A stretch of DNA of 64,000 nucleotides from Suilimivivens sp964402925 (GTDB taxonomy: Bacteria; Bacillota; Clostridia; Lachnospirales; Lachnospiraceae), in assembly GCA_964402925.1 (NCBI GenBank), contig CAYOED010000002.1, positions 1 through 64,000 on the forward strand, written 5' to 3'. The notes below the pieces were generated by a model, which ran no database searches, was not told the origin of the DNA, and saw only the letters and a list, made by a program, of their open reading frames with translations. The number at the start of each line of letters is the position of its first letter. Position 1 is the first letter of the stretch. The position numbers and the translations under genes are program-made. This document shows positions 8,122 to 15,728 of the stretch, piece after piece.

Positions 8122-8418
8122 TTATAGGTTATTCTCCCTATATAACTGCTCCCGATAGCCCTGGTCAGAAATAACGCGGCTTAGGTCACCGCTCCTTCCC
8201 TCTTTCATAAGAATCTGCAGAAGCTCTGAAAAACGCTTTTCGCCTTCTTCTCTTCCCAGGGAGATTCCCTTCTCAATTCCCTTCTCAATTCCCTTCTCAA
8301 TCCCCTTCTCAATCCCCTTCTCAATCCCTTTCTTAATTCCAGCATCCTCTCCGTTTTTATATGCCAGTTCTCTTTCGCTCTTAAGATGCTTCTCCTCATC
8401 ATACTCAAATATACTCAC
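8122..8418 (-). CDS. Nested RpnS-like C-terminal protein (98 aa)
   Basis: In-frame GTG at 8418 preceded by GGAGG (8427-8431) with 8-base spacing, at the same alignment column as the internal starts in the rpn copies at 233 and 606. The product would hold the GIEK-repeat helix and the conserved C-terminus only. Predicted role: antitoxin of the full-length Rpn, by analogy with E. coli. Confidence 0.5.
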   Translation of the reverse strand: MSIFEYDEEKHLKSERELAYKNGEDAGIKKGIEKGIEKGIEKGIEKGIEKGISLGREEGEKRFSELLQILMKEGRSGDLSRVISDQGYREQLYRENNL

Positions 8419-9075
8419 CGCTATCGCCTCCGCCCGATTCTTTGACAGGAAGTCCGCCAGTATCCCATTCCTGATACAGTAATCCACCGCCTGTTCTACG
8501 GCTTCCGGGAAAAATGTTTTCCGCGCAAATTTCCTGACCTGCTCTACATACTGTGCATATTCCTTTAATAAACGGCATGCCTCCATCAGTTCCGCATTGT
8601 ATCCCGGATTTATGTTGTACACGCTTACAGTCAGTTCCAGTTCCGGCTCCTCCATCCGTTTTTCAAATGCGTCCGACAACCGTAGGATCTGCCTTCCGGG
8701 CTGGGGATCCGCCCCGTTGTAAAAGACCACAAATCTTGGCGCAGGCAGTCTGATAAGCACTGTGCTGTACAGAGTTTCATTTCTTGTGATATTCTGCAGC
8801 ACCTTTGTGACATAAATCAGATTCCTCAGCGGCATGTTGGGGTTTACGGTAGCCTGGTGCTCATAGAGCATCAGTTCAAAATCAAACACGAAGGAGATAT
8901 CGTTTTTATAATTCATGTAGACTGCATTTTCCAGTGTCGTGATCTCCAAATCCTCCACATTTGTATAGGATGTTTTGTTGACCGCATTGTAAAGGCTGAG
9001 AAGATTTTCCTTTTCCTTAAACAGCATGCGGAACATGGTGTCCTTGTAGTTGCGCTGTACGTGTGCTTCATTCAT
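8122..9075 (-). CDS. Rpn-family recombination-promoting nuclease / putative transposase
   Basis: 317 residues. The N-terminal block QRNYKDTMFRMLF, the nuclease core with ISFVFDFEL and YEHQATVNPNMP, the FVVFYNG strand and the YNINPGYN block are family hallmarks; the core acidic residue is present, unlike in the copy at 606. The C-terminal tail carries five GIEK tetrapeptide units after GIKK. In E. coli Rpn proteins, four-residue repeats in this helix vary in number between strains and form the dimer interface of the RpnS antitoxin. Acts on DNA in the cytoplasm, probably as a phage-responsive toxin. A terminator hairpin lies downstream. Confidence 0.85.
   Translation of the reverse strand: MNEAHVQRNYKDTMFRMLFKEKENLLSLYNAVNKTSYTNVEDLEITTLENAVYMNYKNDISFVFDFELMLYEHQATVNPNMPLRNLIYVTKVLQNITRNETLYSTVLIRLPAPRFVVFYNGADPQPGRQILRLSDAFEKRMEEPELELTVSVYNINPGYNAELMEACRLLKEYAQYVEQVRKFARKTFFPEAVEQAVDYCIRNGILADFLSKNRAEAIAVSIFEYDEEKHLKSERELAYKNGEDAGIKKGIEKGIEKGIEKGIEKGIEKGISLGREEGEKRFSELLQILMKEGRSGDLSRVISDQGYREQLYRENNL
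8264..8335 (-). repeat. 12-bp tandem repeat encoding GIEK units
   Basis: Six consecutive 12-base units (three identical ATTCCCTTCTCA, two ATCCCCTTCTCA, one diverged, as read on the plus strand) encode five GIEK and one GIKK in the rpn tail. Copy A has just two of these units. Such in-frame repeats change length by slippage without breaking the reading frame. Confidence 0.9.
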
Positions 9076-9302
9076 TTCCTGTCCTCCTTTGATGAACCAA
9101 TCTCTGAAAAGAAACGGTCGATGCTGCAGGAGGTTTATTTCAGATCCTCCTGCTTATTGATATGTTGATAGGGATAAAAGCATGGATTTTCTGAAATTTT
9201 AATTGATTATTTTGTAGATTATATCGGATTTGCCTTAAAGAAAATATGCTTTTTCATATCTTAACACAGGAAAGCACAAAATTCAATAAACAAAAACAAA
9301 AC
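9076..9302. other. Upstream region of rpn (8122-9075)
   Basis: AT-rich, no coding-like frame. A minus-strand TATAAT lies at 9218-9223 but has no convincing -35 box. GGAGGACAGGAA just upstream of the ATG serves as the ribosome site. Confidence 0.4.
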
Positions 9303-9327
9303 AAATTAATTTCCCCTAAGTTACCAG

Positions 9328-9356
9328 AAAAGCCGCTGCACCGAAATGCAACAGCT
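9328..9356 (-). terminator. Predicted terminator (copy C)
   Basis: Same hairpin as in copies A and B (arms 9347-9356 and 9331-9340). It may now terminate the minus-strand gene at 9624. Confidence 0.5.
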
Positions 9357-9475
9357 TTTACTATTTCCATATACTAATGCTTGCCAAAAATGAGCCGCTT
9401 TATGCCAAAAGCACAAATATTAATGCTAATTATAGCAATTGCCGGTTTAACCGCCACATTTACGAACTAACACCA

Positions 9476-9551
9476 TTATAGATTATTCTCCCTATATAGC
9501 TGCTCCCGATAGCCCTGGTCAGAAATAACGCGGCTTAGGTCACCGCCCCTT
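9476..9551 (-). pseudogene. rpn 3'-terminal remnant
   Basis: The reading frame DLSRVISDQGYREQLYRE matches the C-terminus of the Rpn protein at 8122 and ends in the same TAA. The rest of the gene is missing, so this is a relic of a third rpn copy. Confidence 0.8.
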
Positions 9552-9623
9552 CTAGCAACCAATTCCTTTCTGCTACAACTTGATATTTTTAAATTGTAAA
9601 GTGCCTATAAAAGATTTTACAAA

Positions 9624-10415
9624 TTATAATCCATGCCCTTTTAATAATGCGGCAATCTTTTTCTTACATCCATTACCTTTTTTACCTGTCATCAAATAAT
9701 TATCATTTGAAATCCATGTGCCTTCAAGACAATAATAATCATCATGTCCTATGTTGCGACAATTAATTTCTCTTTTTTTATGATCCAAAAGCAAAATATC
9801 TTCTTCTGTCATAATTCTACATTTATTTATTTGTTTATCTTGCTTGGTTTCCAAAGAAAAATAATGAAATTCCCGATCTCTTAAATTACTCAAAAAACAA
9901 CGACCAGAATTAAATTCATTATACCGCTTCTCAATCTCAAAGACTGCCAACCTTCCATCAGCCAATAACCCCCAAATTTTTTCGATATTTATACCGGTTC
10001 CAGAAAATGTATCTGTCTTTTTTTCTCTATAATACCCTCTTTTATCAATAGACCGCTCAATATACCTACGACCATGATGCGTTTCCGATTGACATGTTTC
10101 TAATTTCCAATATCCAATATGTAGATACTCCAATTTCATACAATCTTCGGGCAAGCCAAATAATGTATGACGCAATTTGCCAAATAAGCCTCTAGGAGAT
10201 TCCGAAGGTGTTCCATCATCTGTATATCCGTCAAAAGAAACCCCATTGCTAACCAGAATTCCTGCTGCTTTCCTTGCATAATCATTCAAATATTCCCAAA
10301 TAAAAGAGGAGTTTTTATAATCTTCTGCCACTTTATTCCAATCTACATATGCCATTCTCTTTACCTTCTCACAAGGACTGCAATCTAATGATATCAGCTC
10401 GCTCTCTAAATACAT
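9624..10415 (-). CDS. Hypothetical protein, 263 aa
   Basis: I do not recognise this family. The protein is soluble-looking, with no signal peptide or membrane segment. It has several short aromatic and charged strands (EYLHIGYWKLE, REFHYFSLET, DDYYCLEGTW) and a basic C-terminus, suggesting a beta-rich fold. A second possible start is the Met at residue 22 (MAYVDWNKV). AT-rich and flanked by repeat copy C and a broken SIS gene, so an accessory origin is likely. It could be a defence or immunity-type protein, but nothing in the sequence shows that directly. Confidence 0.6.
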   Translation of the reverse strand: MYLESELISLDCSPCEKVKRMAYVDWNKVAEDYKNSSFIWEYLNDYARKAAGILVSNGVSFDGYTDDGTPSESPRGLFGKLRHTLFGLPEDCMKLEYLHIGYWKLETCQSETHHGRRYIERSIDKRGYYREKKTDTFSGTGINIEKIWGLLADGRLAVFEIEKRYNEFNSGRCFLSNLRDREFHYFSLETKQDKQINKCRIMTEEDILLLDHKKREINCRNIGHDDYYCLEGTWISNDNYLMTGKKGNGCKKKIAALLKGHGL

Positions 10416-10574
10416 GTGTTATCCTGTGTCATGTAAAACAGCAAACATTTATCTACTTCAAAAATTCATTATGATTCTTTTATGCAACGTCCTACATTCT
10501 TTATAAGAGTAAACTATTGCTAACTGCCATCATATTCAGATAAGCAAACACCACAACTCTATTATCATTAGAAT

Positions 10575-10978
10575 TTATACAGCATCATTATTCTGGCTAA
10601 TCACTTTTGCAATTTTACTCTTTTCAGACATGCAAATTACACATAACTCAAACGGCTCATAAAGCCTGATATAATTGTAAGCGCCTACTGTGTCAGGATT
10701 ATTCCCACTGGCAGTAACGATTAACACCTTCGAATTTCCTAATATTTTGGTCTCATCCTTCAGTTCATAGGGCGTAATTGCCTTTGCAAATCCTCCATAA
10801 CTCTGATAGCACAACTCAAACATTTTTGCCACTGCAAAGGATCCACCAGTTCCTATTATCAATAATGGTACATTACAATTATACTTAAAAAAGGAAATAG
10901 CTTTTCCACATTCATCGCATTAAAATAATTATATGTGTCCCGCATCGCCTTTAACTCATTTTTATATGGTCGTCCCAT
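10575..10978 (-). pseudogene. Frameshifted, truncated SIS-domain (sugar isomerase) gene
   Basis: The frame from ATG 10978 reads MGRPYKNELKAMRDTYNYF; near 10905-10910 the frame changes and continues FFKYNCNVPLLIIGTGGSFA, the phosphosugar-binding SIS motif, then VLIVTASGNNPDT. It stops at ~130 residues, where complete SIS proteins are far longer. A single base change in the frame plus loss of the 3' part makes it non-functional as it stands. A full protein of this type would bind a phosphosugar. It lies just downstream of the polysaccharide operon. Confidence 0.65.
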
Positions 10979-11042
10979 GCTGTAAATTTCCTCTCAGAAT
11001 TTAATCACTATAATAACAGTTCCTCATCAATGCCGATTACTT

Positions 11043-12008
11043 CTAGTCATTATCTTCTTTCTGTCCGGTCTTATCGTCAAAATTAATCCGCTTTTCTTCC
11101 ACCACAAGCGGTCTGTGTATCACTCTTGTATTAATATTGAGAATATACTCTCCAAGCAGTCCAATAAAGAACAGCTGTATGGATCCTAACACAAACATAC
11201 CGATAATCAGCGGTGCATATCCTGCCTGGAAATGATACCAGTTGACCAGCTTCAGAACCAGATAAACAAGGGCAATACAAAGGCTGATTGCTGATCCAAC
11301 AAATCCAAGCAAAGTGGCAAGTCTGAGTCCCACCTTTGTGTAAGACGTAATGCTGAGCATAGCTGCATCATACAGGGTATAAAAGTTATTGTGGGTTTTG
11401 CCGGCACGCCGCTTTGCCTGTTCGTATTCAATATCCTTACGCATAAAGCCATATTCCGCCACAATACCGCGCAGAAAAGGAACCGGATCATCCAGCTGCT
11501 TGATTAATTCTATAAAGGTTCTGTCGTACAGTCCAAATCCGGTAAAATGCTCAATCATCTTGACAGAGGACATATTTTTAATAACTTTATAATACATGCT
11601 GCGTAGAAAGTAAATGAAACGGTTCTCCCTGCTTGATGTCTTGATTCCGCTGACGATTTTATAACCTTTCTCCCATTCTTCCACAAACCTTGGAATCAGT
11701 TCTATGGGATCTTGAAAATCACAACAAATGGTAATCACGCAGTCCCCTGTGACCTGGCACATCCCATAAAAGGGAGAGTTGAACTGCCCGAAATTGGTCA
11801 CATTGAAAATAGCCTTAACCTTATGGTTAACAGCGCATAACCTCTCTATGATTTCTCTGGTGCCGTCCGTCGAACAGTTATCGATGAAAACAATTTCATA
11901 ATCATAGTGGGAAAGCGTCTCATCAATCACATTGATCAAGGACTTGCACATGAGTTCTACATTTTCTGCTTCATTAAAGCAGGGAATTAAAATACTTATT
12001 TTTTTCAT
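11043..12008 (-). CDS. GT2 polyprenyl-phosphate glycosyltransferase (GtrB/DPM1-like)
   Basis: 321 residues. GT-A domain at ~1-230 with ISILIPCFNEAEN, DNCSTDGT and the catalytic DFQDP motif, followed by two C-terminal membrane helices (~232-300), as in GtrB, ArnC and dolichol-phosphate mannose synthase. It should load a sugar from a nucleotide donor onto undecaprenyl phosphate at the inner membrane face. The lipid-linked sugar would feed the GT-C membrane transferases encoded just upstream (12128, 18441), giving a side-chain modification module. Last gene of its operon, with its own likely promoter in the 119-base gap before it. Confidence 0.85.
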   Translation of the reverse strand: MKKISILIPCFNEAENVELMCKSLINVIDETLSHYDYEIVFIDNCSTDGTREIIERLCAVNHKVKAIFNVTNFGQFNSPFYGMCQVTGDCVITICCDFQDPIELIPRFVEEWEKGYKIVSGIKTSSRENRFIYFLRSMYYKVIKNMSSVKMIEHFTGFGLYDRTFIELIKQLDDPVPFLRGIVAEYGFMRKDIEYEQAKRRAGKTHNNFYTLYDAAMLSITSYTKVGLRLATLLGFVGSAISLCIALVYLVLKLVNWYHFQAGYAPLIIGMFVLGSIQLFFIGLLGEYILNINTRVIHRPLVVEEKRINFDDKTGQKEDND

Positions 12009-12056
12009 CGCATATTTATATCTTTCTATTTTTACATATTGTGCATATCTTTAAGC

Positions 12057-12086
12057 ATTATATACCAATTAAGCTTTTCGTTTCAA
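12057..12086 (-). promoter_or_regulatory. Promoter before the GtrB-like gene
   Basis: Minus strand TTGAAA, 18-base spacer, TATAAT; the start codon is about 50 bases downstream. Confidence 0.45.
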
Positions 12087-12127
12087 TACACAGATTATAC
12101 ATTTAATCTCGAACAGTGTCTGCTCTT

Positions 12128-14665
12128 TCACAGTCTATCCCTTTTTTCTAGTACATAATATGCCAATGTTCCTCCCCAATTAGATATTTCCTTGCGTTCA
12201 CTGATCTTATAATATGCTTCTAACCTTTTAAGATAAGTTTCCTCATCATACTCACAATATTTCAAAAAATATACTACAGCTTTTGAGGCTGTTGCTTTCT
12301 CCTCATTTTGTTCTAACTCAGCCAACGGAAGTACATTGATTGGAATAATTTCTTCATTTCTGGCATTCAGGCAAATTCTTCTTTGCTTAGAAACATCCCA
12401 GCCCAGCTGATATACATTTGTTCCATTAATCGGAAAACTGTCCTTATCCCCTAATGCTATCACCTGCATCTCATCATCAAATTCAATTGTTCTCAACATT
12501 TTATCCAGCAATTTATCAACATAAGAATAACGGTAATTATTAATTAGTGTGTCCCCATAGCCATTCAGATTCATATCCGTAGATAAAATTTTCCCTTTTC
12601 CAGAATCCAGTCTTAAAAATATGAGATTTGATAACGGATCAATATAAATAAAATTTTGCGCACATAATATTACTGACAGGAATACCACAAATTTACTCAA
12701 TATCCTTTTTGAAACGACTGGCATTATGATATAGTATGTCAAAATAGATGCTATCAGCCAAATCAGCACCGCGCTGAATATCGTATATCTGCTCAAAGCT
12801 GCAGTGACAAAAAATATGTTAAACAATACAAAAAACAGCAATGTACCTATGCAACTCTCCAAATTTCTTATTCTATTTTTGTATGGAGCCTTCCCTTTTA
12901 TAATCATAACAATAGAGATAATAATTATTATGGTAGGAATCCATGTGAAATTTAAAACAAACATTTGTGCCAGCTTATGGAAAATGTACGGCGGATAAAT
13001 TCCCACCGCATTAATTCCTAATCCCGCCTCTTCTATATCCTCCCATGAAGCAAAGAGACTATGCTTTGTCCCTACACCAAGCCAGTTAAAAAGACTTCCC
13101 AATCTGACAGCATAGAGAAAGATGACCATAGCCGCCAAAAAACTGATTCGTACCAATGGTTCCTTCCCCATACGCCTGATCTTGACCTTAAAATTCTCCT
13201 TTTTTTCCTTTCTCCAAAGCATGATTAATTGAGTCAGAATATAGCCCGCTGCCAGCACCCAACCTGTTTCTTTCGTCAGCATCATTGATACCATCCACCC
13301 AAATTTTAGTATCTCTAACTGCTTATATTCAGAATAAATCATAAAAATAAAAAACAAGACTAGAAAATAATCTATGTTAGCTATTGAAAAAGTTCCCCAA
13401 AAAATAGGAATGATTGATAGCAAAAGGACAATTATCATCGCTGTCCCTCTGGGCATGCGGCACCAATAACCTCTTAACAAATGGTAAATGCAGATTAGCG
13501 CTGCTATCGTTAAAATCAGTTGAACAATCAAAACTCCCGTCACTCTTGCAGGCGCTAGAAATTCACCTATTGCACAAAAAAAAGTGTATGCAAACGTAGG
13601 ATGCGATGCCAGCCTAAAATAATCCCATACACTTTGAAATGTAAAGTTGAAATTTCTGCACGCGGCTTCTACTCCGCCATAATAGGCAGTTCCATCCCAT
13701 TTTTGTATTTGTGTAAACATAGGCAATCTTATTATGCAACTAAATAATACTATAATGCATATACACGGGTTGAGCGGACCGACCTTCACACTCTCTAATC
13801 CATCGTTTGGCTTTAAGTAATATAAGGCAAATATCCCGCCAGTAAATATTATCATTCCAAACATCCATATATATGCACTGGCAGGTATTTTCATATTGTC
13901 CATCACTTTATTGATAATTGCGTTTAAAAAAAATATTGAAAGAAAGAAACTTATGATCGCTAATTGATACCACATTCTTGTATCTGCAATTTTGTTCTTT
14001 ACTTTATTCCACTTAATAACATTAATGACATATATTATTCCTATGCCCAGAAGCAAAACAAAGCCAACATTCACTACAGCAGATTGTATCTTTTCTCTTT
14101 CCCAATACTGATAACCTACATATTTAGGATGTCCAAAAACATATCCGACGACCAGTCTTCCTTCAATCAGCTCACCGCCATAATAACACAGACTGTTTTC
14201 TTCTACATCCTGCGTTTCATACACCCCCACAAGTGCCGGAGATATATCAGCATTTTCCGCATAAATCCTCAATAGGTATTCTTCATTGCTTTCCCAATCC
14301 AGTTCTGTATCGAATGTAATTCTATAGTATTCTCCGATAGGCATTGAATTCAGATCCAGCCTTACCTCCTTCTGCGGATCCCCCCACATATCAGCCAGCT
14401 GAACCACCAACTGCCCTGTGCTTTCATCGAATATGTTAACTACAATAAGTTCTATTCCTATCAAATAGTCATTCTCTGTAGTAAAAACCTGCTCCATGGC
14501 TCTGCCATCATCCAGCAGATAAAGCCCATTATCTATCGGTATTTCGTCTATCCTGCTTACATACTCTTCGACTCCCATACCGTTTTTATAAATAATCAAA
14601 CCACTTAATATCAATATCGCCGCCAAAACAAAAATGCTGACTGCCTTTTTAATTATTTTTATCAT
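12128..14665 (-). CDS. Large GT-C-type membrane glycosyltransferase
   Basis: 845 residues. An N-terminal membrane anchor (~8-26) is followed by an outside domain of ~170 residues rich in beta strands, then about a dozen membrane helices and a C-terminal outside tail. The first loop of the membrane core has an acidic site in IQKWDGTAYYGG, as in GT39/GT-C enzymes that use polyprenyl-phosphate sugars outside the membrane. The extra N-terminal domain could bind glycan. Its likely donor is the lipid-linked sugar made by the GtrB-like enzyme next door. The acceptor is unknown. Function is inferred from topology and context. Confidence 0.65.
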   Translation of the reverse strand: MIKIIKKAVSIFVLAAILILSGLIIYKNGMGVEEYVSRIDEIPIDNGLYLLDDGRAMEQVFTTENDYLIGIELIVVNIFDESTGQLVVQLADMWGDPQKEVRLDLNSMPIGEYYRITFDTELDWESNEEYLLRIYAENADISPALVGVYETQDVEENSLCYYGGELIEGRLVVGYVFGHPKYVGYQYWEREKIQSAVVNVGFVLLLGIGIIYVINVIKWNKVKNKIADTRMWYQLAIISFFLSIFFLNAIINKVMDNMKIPASAYIWMFGMIIFTGGIFALYYLKPNDGLESVKVGPLNPCICIIVLFSCIIRLPMFTQIQKWDGTAYYGGVEAACRNFNFTFQSVWDYFRLASHPTFAYTFFCAIGEFLAPARVTGVLIVQLILTIAALICIYHLLRGYWCRMPRGTAMIIVLLLSIIPIFWGTFSIANIDYFLVLFFIFMIYSEYKQLEILKFGWMVSMMLTKETGWVLAAGYILTQLIMLWRKEKKENFKVKIRRMGKEPLVRISFLAAMVIFLYAVRLGSLFNWLGVGTKHSLFASWEDIEEAGLGINAVGIYPPYIFHKLAQMFVLNFTWIPTIIIIISIVMIIKGKAPYKNRIRNLESCIGTLLFFVLFNIFFVTAALSRYTIFSAVLIWLIASILTYYIIMPVVSKRILSKFVVFLSVILCAQNFIYIDPLSNLIFLRLDSGKGKILSTDMNLNGYGDTLINNYRYSYVDKLLDKMLRTIEFDDEMQVIALGDKDSFPINGTNVYQLGWDVSKQRRICLNARNEEIIPINVLPLAELEQNEEKATASKAVVYFLKYCEYDEETYLKRLEAYYKISERKEISNWGGTLAYYVLEKRDRL

Positions 14666-14712
14666 TCTTTCCTCTTCAACATTACTACATTGTTTTCCAG
14701 ACTATTCATCAC

Positions 14713-15702
14713 TTACCAATAACAATGATTTTCAACTACCTTGCAATTTTTCGGTGTTTCGCTTTCTTTAGGATATGTCCATGCCTCATTAAACTTTATC
14801 CCAGACCTTGGATTATCAATCCAGCGTCTTCCCTTAATGCCAAAAAGGATTTGAGTTACCCCACCCATATGCACTACTTGCTTTCCAGCATTTTTCAGCT
14901 TTACAGCTAACGGAAATCCATACGCTCCACATCCTAAGATTGCAACATCAAAATCAATCTTCAAAGCTTCCTGATACATATAGTCCAGAGCATCAAACCA
15001 CGTCGCAAAACGTTCATCCTTTTCTCCTGCAATAGTCTGAACAGCTTTTAGTGTCTTTAACTCAAAATCAGGCAGAACCTCCGTCCCGGGGAATAATAGG
15101 TCATGCTTCTGATACTGCTCTTTAATTGATTCTTCAAATGGATGAATTACCAACACTTTTTTCCCTTTAAGGGCGGAGGTCCACGGCTTCCGGCACCTCC
15201 ATGGCTCGATATTATTTAAAAAAGCGACCCTTGTTTTCGGCATATATTCAGTAATTACATAATCATCCATGTAACAATGATACATTGCCAGTACATCCAC
15301 ATCCTTACATGAATCCAGCATCAAGTCCGTAAATTTTTCTGCCAAAACCGGATCTTCTGGGAAAAACCCCGATAACTCTCCCAAATTATGAAACCATTCC
15401 TCAAAACGCTCCTGAATTTTCGGTTCATCTCCAAATATGCGTCTTTTTAAAACGCTTGTCATAACCGAAAGTTCTGTGTTGCCAAATCTGCCTACCATGA
15501 AGGGTTTCCCTTCTCTAATTTTATCTGCAATCCAGCAATTTGTCTTTTTTTTACCCATAACCCATTGATTGGCATAAAAAGGAATCACTGGATCTATATC
15601 AAAGTATTTTTCAAAAATATGTCTTCTTATTGCTTTATGAAAATAAAATTCTCTGAATTTAGAGCGTTTTTCATATAAATTCCACTTAAACTTCTTATTC
15701 AT
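14713..15702 (-). CDS. Putative GT-D-fold glycosyltransferase
   Basis: 329 residues, soluble. The block GKPFMVGRFGNTELSVM near residue 68-84 and the later GCGAYGFPLAVKLKNAGKQ near 260 resemble the RFGDGE and Gly-rich motifs of DUF1792/GT-D enzymes, which add glucose or related sugars to protein- or lipid-bound glycans. The match is partial, so the family call is tentative. It lies between an ABC exporter and a GT-C protein in the side-chain operon, which fits a cytosolic transferase. Confidence 0.5.
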   Translation of the reverse strand: MNKKFKWNLYEKRSKFREFYFHKAIRRHIFEKYFDIDPVIPFYANQWVMGKKKTNCWIADKIREGKPFMVGRFGNTELSVMTSVLKRRIFGDEPKIQERFEEWFHNLGELSGFFPEDPVLAEKFTDLMLDSCKDVDVLAMYHCYMDDYVITEYMPKTRVAFLNNIEPWRCRKPWTSALKGKKVLVIHPFEESIKEQYQKHDLLFPGTEVLPDFELKTLKAVQTIAGEKDERFATWFDALDYMYQEALKIDFDVAILGCGAYGFPLAVKLKNAGKQVVHMGGVTQILFGIKGRRWIDNPRSGIKFNEAWTYPKESETPKNCKVVENHCYW

Positions 15703-15728
15703 ATCTGCATCTATACTCCAATATTTTT

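Larger units (their letters stand above)
7943..8550 (-). repeat. Direct repeat copy B (rpn 3' part plus downstream flank)
   Basis: Matches copy A (54-603) apart from 48 extra bases of tandem repeat in the rpn coding part. It is the only copy attached to a complete rpn gene of the same subfamily and is therefore the likely parent. Copies A and B are about 7.9 kb apart in direct orientation. Confidence 0.9.
9303..9551 (-). repeat. Direct repeat copy C (rpn terminal remnant plus flank)
   Basis: The noncoding flank and last ~25 rpn codons match copies A and B closely; similarity ends abruptly at about 9551. No rpn gene body is attached. Confidence 0.9.

Noticed and set aside
8264..8335. Tandem repeats taken as a CRISPR array
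   Set aside because: Units are contiguous 12-mers without spacers and encode GIEK in frame.
8205..8408. Arginine-rich 67-residue frame overlapping the rpn repeats
   Set aside because: It is the repeat region read in another frame; the composition results from the 12-base repeat.
9218..9246. Promoter for rpn with TATAAT at 9218-9223
   Set aside because: No acceptable -35 box at 16-18 bases; kept only as a note.
54..9551. Composite transposon or IS element
   Set aside because: No DDE or HUH transposase and no clear terminal inverted repeats or target duplications at the repeat ends; the rpn 'transposase' name alone is not enough.
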